Shown piece by piece: positions 46,244-62,862 of a stretch of 64,000 nt of DNA. This DNA comes from Chamaelirium japonicum (Eukaryota > Streptophyta > Magnoliopsida > Liliales > Melanthiaceae): contig OX393557.1 in assembly GCA_947650365.1 (NCBI GenBank), positions 29,901,359-29,965,358 of the forward strand. The letters run 5' to 3'. Each line of letters starts with the position of its first letter. Positions within the stretch are counted from its first letter, which is position 1. A model generated the notes under the pieces. That model had not been told where the DNA came from. It saw only the letters and a list, made by a program, of their open reading frames with translations, and ran no database searches. The position numbers and the translations under genes were made by a program.

Positions 46244-46598
46244 ACAGGATAATGAACTTGCCTCGATGCTTGCCGAATAATCATAGGACAGTGAATCAAC
46301 AGAACTCCCTGAAACCACCAAAAGAATCCACAAATAAACATCTGCCTTTCCTTTTTTTATTTTGTCACCAAACTACACAAATAAAACTCATGGTTTATGT
46401 GAAGTATAAACACTAAAATTTTGATTTGGAACAAATGCATTTTAGCCACAATAAAAATCACAATATACTCTTACTACCATAAAACTTAGATAAAAATTCT
46501 CACACTACACAAATTTCAAGCTTGAAGGGGGAAGAAAAACCTGAAAAGATTGCAGCACATAGCAAAACAAATACCAACTTAACCGCCGACGCCGCCAT
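42437..46598 (-). CDS. secreted endo-1,4-beta-xylanase, CBM22 plus GH10 (seven exons)
   Basis: Minus-strand exons: 46598-46541, 46308-46262, 44371-44149, 44059-43896, 43821-43723, 43659-42886 and 42790-42437; 572 aa. All junctions keep frame. Intron 2 uses a GC donor (ATCGAG|GCAAGT, acceptor TTCCAG); the others are GT-AG. Residues 1-19 (MAASAVKLVFVLLCAAIFS) are a signal peptide. Residues about 36-185 form a carbohydrate-binding module of CBM22 type (NIGLKGWSAFGYSEI, TVEIWVDNVSLQPF). The GH10 barrel covers about 205-540. WDVINENLH holds the acid/base Glu345 and WLTEVDVI the nucleophile Glu446; RGHNILWDDPQ is also conserved. The enzyme would cleave the xylan backbone in the cell wall. GC-rich exons contrast with AT-rich introns. 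Intron 2 carries a (GA)n run and an hAT MITE. No stop or frameshift was seen, so it is probably functional. Confidence 0.93.
44617..45143. mobile_element. hAT-type MITE in intron 2 of the xylanase gene
   Basis: 527 bp with perfect 23-bp terminal inverted repeats beginning TAGGGGTGGGACTTGGGCGG. It is flanked by an 8-bp target duplication with one mismatch (TTGGATGG at 44609-44616, TCGGATGG at 45144-45151). The TAGGGGTG end and 8-bp duplication are typical of hAT. The interior is AT-rich and non-coding. Confidence 0.88.
46194..46240. repeat. (GA)n microsatellite in xylanase intron 2
   Basis: Run of GA just downstream of the second exon on the transcribed strand. Confidence 0.95.
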
Positions 46599-47483
46599 CC
46601 CTCGCCGTCGCCGGTAGTGTGATCAAGGGGTGAAGAGATAAAATCTAAACTTAAACAAGAACACCAAGAAGAACTGATAAGAAAATTGTTGATGATGATG
46701 ATGATGAAGAAGAAGAAGGGAAGTAGAGATTACAGTGTATAACAGCCCAAGGGGAGGAGGGGAGGAAGACAGAGTCGAGAGGCTTGGGTCGTGGCCCCAT
46801 GGATATATGAAGAGGGGTGTGGGATTCTCTGTAGGGTAAGAAATCAAAGTTTTGATTCCATATCGGGGGCGCGAAATTGTATGGCATGTAGAGATCGAGT
46901 AGGGGGTGGGATTTCTGAATTTGGTGGGTTTCCTTGTTTTGCGGTTGGGAAATGAATTCCCACGGTAAGGGGGGGGGGTGCGCGTATATGGGGGCGGCAT
47001 TCAATTTGCCATAATTCTTTCACGTAGAGACTTTAAGGTTACAGCTAATTGGCACGTGTGGAGCGAGACGGTGCATGGTTGCTGACACCTCGTGAGATGA
47101 CGAGAACCCATTGCGAGGGAATGTATATTGATCTGGGCCATCTCGCCGGACTTGGTGATCAATTGGGCCGTCCCAGACTCCCAAAAGGGCAGCCGGGCCG
47201 TCTAAGCTGTCTAAAGCCCGGCCCGACCCGGCCCGTCTCTTTCATGTCAGCGGGTCGGGCTCAGGCTTAGTGACTTTCGACCCGGCCCGGCACGGTCCGT
47301 TTTAATGTGTGGTTACTGTTTACTGTATGAGCGCGCGGCCGAATCATTAACGTGCAGCGGGTTAATTGTGGCCATCCGATTAAAATTCATGTCCAGGGAG
47401 TGCTTTCGAAAAACTGCGAGCTTATTTACTCGCGTGTGCCCCTCCGAAACCTTGTCGAGCGATCCGGGTTTTACTCCGATCGT
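46599..47483. other. xylanase 5' flank and GC-rich intergenic DNA
   Basis: The first 400 bp upstream of the xylanase ATG should hold its promoter and 5' UTR; a TATATATCC-like motif on the minus strand lies near 46800. From 47150 the sequence is rich in GGCCCGGCCCGACC-type words, like the ends of hAT-type MITEs. Confidence 0.35.
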
Positions 47484-47553
47484 CTCTCTCTCTCTCTCGC
47501 TCTCTCTACTCCGATCGTCTCTCTCTCTCTCTCTCGCTCTCTCTACTTCGATC

Positions 47554-47618
<65 letters not shown>

Positions 47619-47640
47619 CCGATCGTCTCTCTCTCTCTCC
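47484..47640. repeat. (CT)n-rich array with a 37-bp-scale repeat
   Basis: CT runs are separated by CTACTCCGATCGTCTC, which occurs four times. Ser-Leu frames here are artefacts. Confidence 0.9.
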
Positions 47641-48900
47641 CCGGCTCCCCTTCCAAAACAATTGCTGAGATCGTCGATTGTTCTCTGATGCGGGCTTTCC
47701 CTCCTACGGACCCGCAACCACTGACGATCCCACCTACGATTGATAGGCCCAGACCCGGCCCGAGCCCTCAAAGGGCCGGATTAAGGCCTGATATTTTTAG
47801 GCCCGTAAGGGCCAATGCTCGAGCCCGCCTATATATATATGGGCCGGGCCCGGGCTTATGTAGGTCCAGCCCGAGCCCGGCCAATTGACAATCCTAGTTT
47901 TTAATACTTTCTATTTCGTGCTTCCAAAAACAGAAAAAAAATTACGAAAAAATAATTTTAATTTTGCTAATTTTGTTCAACATCATGTTAATTTTTTTGG
48001 GGTTATTAGCCTAAGACCCCTCTAACCTACCCAACATTATGATAAACTTTTCATTTGAGTTCCAGCCCCTCTAACCAACCCAACATTAGAATAAACCCTT
48101 CCCTCTTTTAATCCCGAGACCACCCTTACCTCCTCTCGTCTCTCGATTAGCCATGGTAGAGAAAGGTCAGGTCTGTGCGGAGGTGGCACGACCGCAAGCG
48201 ACGGAGGTGCAGGCATAGGCGGCGAGCAAAGGTGAAGGAAGTGGAGGGCGCAAGCGCCAGAGGAGGAGGAGGCCGTGAGCAGCGGCGATGGAGGCGGCGG
48301 GTGCAAGCGCTCAAAGCGAAGGCGGTAGTGGCGGCGAGGGGTTAGGTTTAGGTTTTGGATTTCTAGGTCTAGGGTTCATCCAATGGCATGTAAATATTAG
48401 GTTAGGGAGATCAGTTAGGTCTGATGGGGGGGGTCGATTAGGTCCGACGGCGGCGGTGGGGGGTTCGGTTAGGTCGGGGTGGTGGGTTTGTTTAGGTCCA
48501 GCGGTGGCGGGGGCGGCTTAGGATGAGTGGCAGCAAACCGAAATTCAAATTAAGGCGAGGTGCATTTTCGTCCACAGAAATTTCAGCTCAAATGAAAAGG
48601 TTGTCGGGACTGTAGCTCGAAACCATCTTCTAAGATGGGCTTCACATAAAATCCCCACCTCTTTTTTTTTTCTTTTTTGTGGGTTTCTACTTCAGCAAGA
48701 GGTGCAAATGAGTGGGTTCTTCGTACTAGTTCCAGCAGGGTCGGCTGATACAAGTTGAGGCATAAGGCAATAACTCTAAATAATATTTTTTTGATGTTTA
48801 ATATATTAATACAAATAATATTAAACTTTACATTGTAGAAAGTTTTTATTTTAATAGGGCCTTAGGTTTTTATTTTATACTAATAATGCTCGTGCCTCTC
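47641..48900. other. intergenic, MITE-like traces
   Basis: 47745-47898 ends CCAATTGACAATCCTAG; reversed, this is a TAGGATTGTCAATTGG hAT-type terminus. A matching left end was not established (a weak candidate lies near 47157). 48000-48540 is G-rich with no recognised gene. Confidence 0.3.
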
Positions 48901-48902
48901 CA

Positions 48903-49253
48903 CAAATACATTCGGCAAGGGCATCCAAATTCGACGGGGGCGCCCATATTCTGTGAAAGCGTCCACATTCGACAAGGCCGCCCATATTTTGTGAAGGTGC
49001 CCACATTCGGTGGGGGAACCCACATTCTGTGAAGGTACCCACATACGGCGGGGGTGTCCATATTCTATGAAGGCGCCTACATTTTATGAAGGCGTCCACA
49101 TTTGGTGAGGACGCCCACATCCGATGAAGGCGCCCATATTCAGCGGGGGCGTCCACATTATGTGAAGGCACCCACATACAACGGGAGCGCCCATATTCGA
49201 TGAAGGTGCCGACATTTTGTGGAGGCCTCCACATTCGGCGAGGGCGCCCACGT

Positions 49254-49276
<23 letters not shown>
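48903..49276. repeat. 19-bp minisatellite, about 19 copies
   Basis: Consecutive 19-base units of the form GGCGCCCACATTCGGYGAA with substitutions but almost no length change. The apparent 131-codon minus frame is a by-product of the repeat. Confidence 0.95.
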
Positions 49277-53342
<4,066 letters not shown>

Positions 53343-55031
53343 CTATGGGAGGAGAGAGAGGAGAGAGAAGAAATCATAACTCTTCTTTATCACATCTCCA
53401 AATCAATCATAGTCCCTCTTTCTTTCAAAACTCTGCTTTATTACATAGATATTGTTTAAATAGTATCTATTGTAAAATTTAGTAGAAAACTCTAGAATGT
53501 TTACCCATTCATTAGATCAATAACAAGTGGCACAATTCTAGCCTTTCTGAAAGCCCTTTGTTATCCATAAATAGGAGTAGTTCTCATTTGTTACTCACTT
53601 CTAGGTCTCGTCAACAAACCTTGAGATAGGCCCTTGAAAGTTGCGACCCTGGCTAATGGGCGACTATCAACGAACATCCCTCGGCCTTCTGCTAGGTGTT
53701 GTTCTCATTGTCTTCTACATCAATCTCCTTTCATGATGCGTACATCATTGCTTTGGCTGATGCATACATAGAGAACCTTTTTTTTTCATAATAAGAAATT
53801 CGGTGTTCGGAAATAATTCGGCGAGGAGGCAAAATTTAGAGTCCGAAAAATATTCTGAATAAGTACGGGAGAAGGTCAGAAACATAAAACATAACGTATA
53901 TTATATTACATTAGTAATTCTACATTAATAGATATAAAGATATATATATATTTTTATTTATTTATTTATTTATTTATAGCTAAAATAAAATAGATAGCAC
54001 ACAAAAACAAATAAATTCATGAATTGCTTGTAAAATTCATGACAGATCATGACCATATTATTAAATGCTTGATAAGAATGGGTTTCGTTCTAGTGCCCGA
54101 AAATAATATTTTAAAGCCTTTATCTTTGTTGCTTGTGTATATAACATCTGTGTTATCTAGTATATAACTTCGATCATGAGGATCAATTTCAAGATTAGTT
54201 GGTTTAATTGATTATTTGAGGAAATAACTTTGGACTTGATTTGTAAATAGTCATAATGGAGGTGGTTCTTTAATTTGCAGTCCTATGTTTCTTCCACACC
54301 ATTAAGTTGTCCATTAGACTAGCATATTAGTGAAGTGGACCAACGGTGTTAACAAGCAAAAAACGTGTGTGATGCACATAAAAAGATAAATAGAGGTTTT
54401 TTCCAAAATAACCTCCAACTCCTATTTCCTCAAACTAGTTGTACTTGCTTTTAGCAACTTTTTTTTGACCATTTATATTTTTTTGGACAAAAATGCATGT
54501 AACATAGCACTCGTATTCCTTTATGAAACCTATTAATTCTCCAATGCAAGTTACTTGCATTCGTTGAGTCTGACCTTGCGTTTGTAGTGTGGGTCATAGT
54601 GCTTCGCCGAAAACAACATCAAGGCCAACCCAATATATTTGCGTACATTTTGTTCGTTATGTTTGTCATATTCCTAACTTAATATAGTAGAATAGATGCT
54701 ACTTTATTTTGTTGGATGTAAACCTGTTAACGGATCAGATTTAGGGATGTGCATCGGTTCGAAACCAACATATTTAGGTAAAACCCAAGCTGATCCAACC
54801 TTGGTCGGTTTTGAGGATTTTTAATCCGATCCAAACCGAACTTAGATTGGAATCCAATCCAATACAATTAAAGTTGGTTTGGATTGGATTGGATGGATGG
54901 TTCGGGCTTTGATCCATATTCTTATTAGGCTTTTTTTCCCCTTATAGTAGGACCTAGTTTCAACTTAAAAAATAATAATTGTTGTCAAATCATTAGGCCA
55001 TAATATAGTAGAATAGATGCTACTTTATTTT
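53343..55031. other. AT-rich intergenic DNA
   Basis: No gene seen. A (TTTA)n run lies at about 53955-53980. A segment of about 44 bp (AATATAGTAGAATAGATGCT onward to GTTGGATGTAAAC) occurs at about 54680-54724 and again at 54999-55044, beside the MITEs. Confidence 0.5.
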
Positions 55032-55039
55032 GTTGGATG

Positions 55040-56119
55040 TAAACTAGGCGTGTCAACAGAGCGGATCTTGATCCGAATCCGATCCGAATAGCCCGGATCT
55101 GGTAGTATTTTTTGATCCGATATCCGTTTAAAAATGATCCAATCCGATTCGAAACATAATCGGATCGGATCCGGGTTTACCCTGATCTAATCTGATCCGA
55201 TCCGACGCTATCTAACATAATCATTGAATAACAGTCTTTAGATCTATGTATTATGATTATCAAGGGATTAGATTTAAAATCTAACTTATCTATTATATAT
55301 ACTTTGACAAGTGCCCTCTTTACCTAACCTCTCTATTATATTCTTTGCATTAAAAGAAAAATAAACTGAACTTGTTTTGAATCCATAATTTGATGACAAT
55401 TTAGTCATTATTCTTTTTTTGTTTCTAAACGGATATTCGGATCTCGGATTATCTGATGGATTTGGACTCAAACCAAAGGTTGCAATATCCATCGGATATC
55501 GAATCGGGTGGATTCCTATTTCGATCAGAGTCGGATATACCTTGATCCGATCCGTTGACAAGCCTAATGTAAACCTGTCAACGGATTGGATGATTCAAAT
55601 TAGGCTATATCCAAATCCGATCCGTTAAGTAAACGGGATATCAGATTTGGATCGTTATTAGATCATCGGATCAACAAACCCAATCCATGTCTATTTCAGT
55701 ACGGATTGGATCGGATTCAGATCAGAATCCGAATCGTGGACATGAATATATCAGATGGTTGTGATATCGTCGAGCATCGAATCCACAGAAGAACAATCGA
55801 TTCCAAACTTGGAACTCGGAAGGACCAGGATAAACTCTAAGTCTCGATCGGGGGACAATGAGAATCTTTTTTTATATTAACCCTTAGGGCCTTAGATCTA
55901 AAGCAATCTAATCTAGCAATGGTTAAAATATAATATATTATATTAAAGTTTGTCGGATCGGGTTCTTAACGGATCGGATCGGCTTAAATCCGTGTCCAAT
56001 TTGTTAAATAAACGGTTATTGGATTCGAACCGTTATCGGGTTATTGGATCAAAAAAACCTATCCATATCCGACTTAACAGATCGGATTCTGTTCAAAATC
56101 CGGTCCATTGACAGGCCTA
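55040..56119. mobile_element. hAT-type MITE (outer), interrupted at its left end
   Basis: The right end is TTGACAGGCCTA followed by GCTGGATG. The left end is TAAAC...CTGTCAACGGATTGG, preceded by GTTGGATG (55032-55039); the two 8-mers differ at one base. A second MITE sits five bases inside the left end. The body is rich in GGATCGGATC-type words. Confidence 0.65.
55045..55566. mobile_element. hAT-type MITE (inner), 522 bp
   Basis: The termini are TAGGCGTGTCAACAGAGCGG and, reversed, TAGGCTTGTCAACGGATCGG. A perfect 8-bp target duplication, ATGTAAAC, flanks it at 55037-55044 and 55567-55574. Confidence 0.9.
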
Positions 56120-56702
56120 GCTGGATGTAGCCAAATAAAGGTCAAAAGAGCATTCCTCTTTCAGAATTACCATGTTGGCAACACCGTGATGTGGCACACG
56201 ATCACGGCCGTGCAATCATGGTGAGTGTAATTCACCGATTAGGGTTGGTGCATAGAAGAACGGTGCAATTGGGTGCCATGTCAGGATGTTGCCAGCTTTC
56301 AAAGTGGAAATAGCATATTTGGAAATCGGCTTTCCAATTTTGTATTATCCATTATCCAGGGAAAAGAGTGCAATGTACAATTTTTGGGATTAATTCACGT
56401 TAGCGGTGGCAAAGACGAGTTTCCATAGTGAGTAGCAAAAATGAAGGGACCACCGTAGTGGTCCGTAAATCACATGTTAGTGTGTTGGCACAATATAGAT
56501 CAAGGATCGAAACTCATTGTAGGGGAGCGAGAAATGTCCTGATTTTTAATAACCCTACAGATAGAAAAACTCATCATAAAGACAAGAGGGAGGCCCACCA
56601 CTGTAGCGGGAGGAGATATATCATAGCACTTGTTCGAACCATCGACCAAGGCCATAGGTTCCATGTCTTACAACTGAGTTATCAATTGGAGACTACATCC
56701 TA
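56120..56702. other. intergenic, no gene recognised
   Basis: A plus frame at 56428-56715 begins with an ATG but resembles no family known to me and has no flanking splice or repeat support. Confidence 0.35.
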
Positions 56703-57346
56703 TATATGTGGGTGAAGCTATTTGCACCCACAAAATTAGTAGGACACCCCAATGTTACAAAAAATTAGATATTGAATGTTTCTCCGAAGCCTTCCAGATT
56801 ATTCATAAGGGTACCAATATCCCTCTCCCGTCCAATTCACTGCCAACTCCATCGCCACTGGCGAGCAACCTACGTCACTGCCTCCTCCTCCCCTTCTTCT
56901 TCTCCTTCCGTCTCCCTCCTCTCATTCTTCTTCTTCCTTCTCTTTCCTCCTCCTCCCTTTATTTATTATCCTCCTCTCTCCCCCTCTATATCCCTCGTTG
57001 AAACCCTAATCCACCTTGGACTCGTGTGAGTGGTTTCCACCAACAATGTCAGTCGATAGCCACCAATATGAGTGTTAGTGTTCCGGTGAGGAGGGACGAG
57101 GAAGAAGGGGAGGAGGAGGAAGGAGGAAGGAGGAAAGGGAGAGGACGACAGATGCAGCGGTTACAGTAAGAGCGAAGGGGGGAGGGGGAGGAGGAAAGGG
57201 AGGGGAGGGGAGGGCTGCGTCAGGCCGACAACGGCGAAATTGCATGTTAAAATGGGAGCTCTTGTAAATATAGGAATAGGGGTAGGGTGTCCATACGAGT
57301 GGGCCTAGTAATTTCATGGGTGCAAATAGCAACACCCCACATATAA
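56703..57346. mobile_element. fold-back MITE with long inverted repeats
   Basis: The left end TATATGTGGGTGAAGC, then TATTTGCACCCA, is matched by the reversed right end TATATGTGGGGTGTTGC, then TATTTGCACCCA. The similarity continues through AAATTASTAGG. The centre holds CTCC-rich sequence followed by its inverted GGAGG-rich counterpart. The superfamily is not clear; no target duplication could be fixed. Confidence 0.7.
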
Positions 57347-57573
57347 TTCTAATTGAAATCGGATTCAGATCTGGATTCATTATTAGATGCATGAGGACAA
57401 TTTTGGGCTTAAGTTTATTGGCTCAACCGCTAAGATGCGATGAGCCCAACTCGACTTTTTCCGTGTTAGTTCGTTCTTTGGCTTGTTGAACTCGTTGTAC
57501 AAGCCTCGTTTCAACATGAGAAGGGTAATGCTTTTTAACCAACGTTGAAGGTTTAAAGCCCCATCACCAACCT

Positions 57574-57876
57574 GGTAGGTAGCATCCCCTCATTGGCGGG
57601 GCTATGGGCTATGGGCCATGGGATGAACCCCAGGGGATGCCACCACCACCGATCTCCGCCCATCACAGACCGTCGCCACTGTCGGCCACCAGCAACTACC
57701 GTTGCCCCTTCACCGCCAGCCACCAGCCGACACCGCCCACCACTGCCAGCTGCCAACGGTGATGGGTGGCTACGGGTCGCCAGTGGCAGGCAGCCGGTGG
57801 TGGTGGCATGAGGCACCCCCCTTGGGCTCATCCCATGGCACATAGTCCTACCAATCAGGGGATGCCACCTATCTAG
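57574..57876. mobile_element. fold-back MITE with inverted repeats of about 70 bp
   Basis: The left arm (AGCATCCCCTCATTGG, GCCATGGGATGAACCC) is matched by the reversed right arm (GGCATCCCCTGATTGG, GCCATGGGATGAGCCC). Between the arms are GC-rich CCACC repeats. Confidence 0.7.
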
Positions 57877-57982
57877 ATTTAGCATTTCACATGAAAATTA
57901 GGACAATCGCGACAATACCGTGGCTCCTTCAAGTATTGAAAAGGGCAGTGGCACATCATACAATGGAAAATAACGAGAGTGA

Positions 57983-58158
57983 TTTTGTTCTAACCTCTGT
58001 AAAGAGGTTGGAGCATCACCCTCTCTCTCATTGGTCCATTTCACGGGCAAGCATGTCACTTTTTGCTTCTCATCATGGTGAAATGACCAGAAGCCCTTGA
58101 AAAGGACCAATGAGAGAGAGGGTGATGCTCCAACCTCTTTAAGGAGGTTGGAACAAAA
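57983..58158. mobile_element. 176-bp fold-back MITE
   Basis: Arms of about 65 bp: TTTTGTTCTAACCTC...GGAGCATCACCCTCTCTCTC...ATTGGTCC and its near-exact inverse. It lies about 600 bp downstream of the APS kinase stop codon. Target duplication not determined. Confidence 0.75.
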
Positions 58159-58771
58159 CAGTTCTCGAAAATAACACAGAACTGTCAAAATATCACGCAA
58201 ACTGACAACCAAAATAAAAATCAAGAAAAATTGAGTTAATTACACAGGTACCACTACCAATCTTCAGGGAATGACTCTTGAAGCCTTTCCTTTACATTTC
58301 ATCTGATCATACATATCGTACGGTCACGATGCCACTGTACACCAAACACTACCCACATCGCGCAGCAATGAACCGATGTCGAACAGTATCCACAACCAAT
58401 CTCATCCATCCAATTCCAATTGGAAATGTTCAGATTAATGTCTGCATCTCAGTGTACAATGACAGTAGATCGCCAATCTGATGCACCTTGATCGATATCG
58501 AACCAAACCCTCTGAAGTGGAATACGTCAGATGAACCAACAGACAGAATCGGCACAGACCTCCAATAACAGCAGCAATCTGGGCTAATGAAGTGACTCAG
58601 CTGTTTAACAATCTATACATACTGTGGCACGGTAACAGCAGTAAGAGGGGCAGTAATTCTTCTCCTTGCTCCCTGTAGTTTAGACGGCTGTTTCCATGAT
58701 TTATTGAAGTTTACAGTGCCCAAAGGCGGCTTCGGTGGGGTCCACGAGATGTGGACACGGAGCGAAGCGCA
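58159..58771 (-). other. 3' flank of the APS kinase gene
   Basis: It holds the expected 3' UTR on the minus strand. No other gene or repeat was seen. Confidence 0.4.
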
Positions 58772-60933
58772 CTAAGCTTGAAGATAGCCGTTCTGATCGA
58801 GGTAAGATATTACTTGCTCGGCCATGGTGGCAGGAGGAGCACACTCGCCATCCTTCGCATGTATTGCTATCTGCGAGAACCCAGTTAAAAAAAAAAATTC
58901 AGTTCTAACTGTGTTAAGACACGGGTATGATGTTCTCACCATGCACAGATAAGTCATCCAACCCATGGACCAATGAACTTCATGTTCTCGTTAAACTATA
59001 TAAATACAATCGCCAAATTCGACCAGAATCGTGTAAGTACTTTAGCATATATCCATTGTAAGATTATAGGATTTGTCATCGACTTCATTAGAGTAGCAAC
59101 AATGATTTGAATTATAAGTGCATGAATAGATTGAAACATTTGCTCACAATATATGTGTTAAATACCCTCACACCCCAAAACCCGGGTTGTAAGCGGAGGT
59201 CCACAGAGGTATATAAAGTGGGCGTTGGGTGCCCCCTTTACCAATGTGGGACCAACCGGTCGACTTCCTCAACAGTATCGATCAATACACCAAGTCTTTT
59301 CCCTTGAGATTGGAGATTTCAAATCTCCGCTCCATTAACCAGGTAAATCATCCATCATGGCTTTCGAAATGATTAGGCACTAATTGGCAACTGAGCGAAG
59401 TATTATACCCTTTACAGTTAGGTCTTTAACCCTGATTAAAATAGGAGGACAAGAGCATGAAATGTGTTTATTAGAGAAAATGTTGAATTTGGACCAATCG
59501 ATAACATATTGAAAGAGAACAAACTAAGATAGTATGAGAATCTAGAACGAATAGCAATGGAGGTCCATGTAACGAGAGGCTCAAAATTCCTACGGAAGAG
59601 ACAAGGGGAGGACCTAAACAACATCGATGGAAGTTAATAGAAACATACAGAAAAACTTTCATTGACAACAGAGATAACCCTCAACAGAGATGAATCATGA
59701 TGAGGGATTCACAAAGTCGGCCACAAATAGACTGGACAAAAGTCACTAGGTGTGGCTTCAAGTCCAAACTCAGGCTTCTTGTAAAATTGCAGCAACATTA
59801 AGATGGAACATGGCTCTAGCAACAGTTTGCATCTAAGTTTGACACATTTTTAATCACGTCAAGATGACTCGTTTTCCAATCACAGATAATGTTGACTCAC
59901 CTCACAGTTCAAGGGTGGCTCATATGGATCATCTATCCCAGTAAAACCTGCAGGATAACAGCTTACTTAATTAGAATAATATCAGGAAGAGAGAATGTTT
60001 AGTGGTAGATTTCCGTGTGTTTCTGTAAGGAAATTAAAGTGACTGCACTAATTATTAAGCTAGGAAGTTCTGAATTTTGTTTTTTGTAGATATTTAATTA
60101 AAATTTAATATTTTATGATTACCAAAAAAAAACTCTTGATTTCCTGGAGCATACCTTTGATCTTCCCAGCACGCGCAAGCTTGTACAAACCCTTTGGATC
60201 CCTCAGTTCACACATTTCAAGAGGAATGTTCATGAAAACCTGTGCAAAATATGTTTTTCTCATAATGTTTTACAGTCGTGGGAGTCATTTGCTACAAGAA
60301 TGCTCAACACAACGAAGCAATTACCTCGATAAAAGTGGATTCAGGCACTAGAGCACGACAAGCATCCCGGTCTCTTCTGTATGGGGATATCAAACTAGCA
60401 ATGCATATAACACCAGCATCTGCAAAGAGTTTCGCTACCTCTCCTACAACAAGATGTTGAGGAAACTTGAAACGATTGGTGAACAAGAAATTATGCATTT
60501 TTCTCTACTAATATTCCAAAAGAACAAGTCAAAATGTCAAATTAACAATAGAGTACTGCTATTTGAACATACAAGGGGACATACTCGTTGACATAATGCG
60601 GACGTGGGGTGCATTGGCCATCGCACCGAGTACGAGCCGATGGCCCCCACGTCTGCAGTATGTGCCCGAATATGTTCCCTTGTATGTTCAAATAGCATTT
60701 TCCTAGCCATTAACCCTGATTATGCAACTTTTACATAGTTTGCAATGCAGAAAAAGGAAACCAATATTTCAAAAAACCCATACCAACTCTTCGTATATTT
60801 TCTGCACGGTCTTCTGCTTTGAAACTAAGATCACGATTTAGCCCATGCCTAACGTTGTCACCATCAAGGACATACGACAGATATCCTCTGGAATGCAACT
60901 CCTGATTTAGGGCACATGCTAATGTGCTTTTGC
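58772..60933 (-). CDS. APK: adenylyl-sulfate (APS) kinase, last five exons
   Basis: Minus-strand exons 60933-60784, 60443-60325, 60239-60155, 59947-59901 and 58870-58772, all with GT-AG junctions and a continuous frame, encoding the last 165 residues or so. The enzyme phosphorylates APS to PAPS, the sulfate donor for sulfotransferases. Conserved blocks: the end of the P-loop ([13 protein letters not shown]), [84 protein letters not shown] and the C-terminus [17 protein letters not shown]. The first exon seen starts within a Gly codon (phase 1), so the P-loop start and N-terminus lie on an exon farther right. It was not found before 64000, implying an intron of at least 3 kb. Plastid or cytosolic location cannot be judged without the N-terminus. 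A MITE lies in the intron 60444-60783. Confidence 0.93.
60557..60697. mobile_element. 141-bp palindromic MITE in an APS kinase intron
   Basis: TGCTATTTGAACATACAAGG at the left is mirrored by CCTTGTATGTTCAAATAGCA at the right. The similarity of the arms extends through GGACGTGGGG/CCCCCACGTC almost to the centre. Confidence 0.85.
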
Positions 60934-62862
60934 CTGAAATATGACTGCATGGTTATAAACAATAACTTGGTAAAACAATCTTTATTTTAAAAAAAAGAAA
61001 CAATATAAAGAAAGAAATAACCATGGTTAAAGAGGTTTGGCCATAGGGGTCAACCATTGACACTGGAGCGATATAGATGTGCAAAGAATAACTACATACA
61101 AACAAATGCTTCTATCAAGATGAGCAGGAAAGTTTGGAAGCAACAAGCCATGCCCTTCCAGATGTTATCCTGGAGTGGAACTCAGAAGTCAGAATCAGTA
61201 GCTGAGAGTGGTTAAGCCCACCAAACTTAAAGTCTGGGAAGCTCACTAGAAATGGACCATTAGTTTATTTACATTTAGGTCATACTTGCAAGAACATATT
61301 GGGACATATAAGACATGGGTCAAGTGGAACATAAGGTGACTGCATAATCTATGTTCATCCAGTAATGGAAGCAGAAAGTGTAAACAAACTTACAGTTGAT
61401 GACCTGATGTCAAACATTCTTTTGCTTTGATGGATCATATATTGCCGACCCCAAACCTACGGGACAAGATTTGATGACTATGGTTATGGATCATAAGTGG
61501 GTTAGGGTCAAATATAAGGCTAAGCTAGCAAGGCAACCTTCCAATTGCAGTATGACAATTGGTAGGGCTTACATGTCAACATGCATAACTCTGTTTTATT
61601 TATGCCTGTGTGATGTATCTATGCAGTGTAACGGACGTTAATTAGCCACTGCAGTCCTTAAGTTGTATGAATCTGCACATACTTATCCGAGAGATCATTA
61701 GATTCACTCAACACAATCCAGAAAGAAATTCCTTCACAATCCAGTTAAACACTAGCTCCTTAAAGAAGGATGTTTGTGCTCAATAATCCATTTTCGGTGG
61801 ATGATTGAGAATTTTGTTAAATATAACTTGATACCTATGCCTCTTCGAAATATTTATAAACTTCTGCATTTTAATACACTTGTACCCTCTCTGTTTATAT
61901 TTCTCTTTTCTTATCCCTATAACAGTTGCTTAGTATAGGGCATAAATTGCATCATTGCACTGAGCTTTAAGTTCTTCCTAATTGACAATGTAGAGGAACA
62001 ATCTGACAATTACCACTTTGTAATTTCATAAAAGAGACAATCATAGATTGTCCCAAATATGATGGCCAGATCATGCCGATTTGCAGAAGCTAATGCAAAG
62101 AGAATCTTCTAATTAATATCCACATGATATTATTGCTTCTAAAAGAAAAGATCCCTGGAAAATTAGGATAATAATCGCAAGTTGCTTAATCTTGTAACAC
62201 TTACCATGTAAATCTCTAATTAACCTAATAAAACAAAATGTGCCAGCCACAAGAATTCAGATTGAAACCATGTGCAAGGATCAACCACTACAACGAATCC
62301 ATGGTCGAGAAAAATGTTCTCGATACAAAAACTTACGCAAAGGGAAAAAAAAAAGGATAACAATGTCCCCATAGTGGGTGTTTAGAAGCAATCTGTAGAC
62401 GAAGGTAATCGCATAGCGCTGAATGAATCCATTAAGGGACTCAAATAGTCAAATTTAGTCAGAATGCCGCTCCAACTAGGGAACCATTCAGCTACAACAA
62501 CATCAACCTAAAGAATAACACAAAGATCATGAACCTGTCACAAATAATGATCTCAGGATCAGGATCATAATGGGGATCAGAACAGGTCGGACCTTAAATC
62601 ACAAGCATGTAAAAAGATATAGAAATAAAGAAGAGTTTGAGATTTTAAGTTTTCTCACTCAAAGCCCAAGTAAAAAAACATTAATTGAATGCTATTGCCT
62701 AGCCTTAATGCTATTGCCTAGACTTTTATACGTTCCTTTTCTGCTATAGACGTACAGAGTTAAAAATCAAAGTTATATCCCTCAAATGAGTAAGAAAGCT
62801 CTAGGTTTTCTCCCAAATTTTTTGAACACTTCCTTCTTCTATTTGAGAAGCTCAAAAGATCA

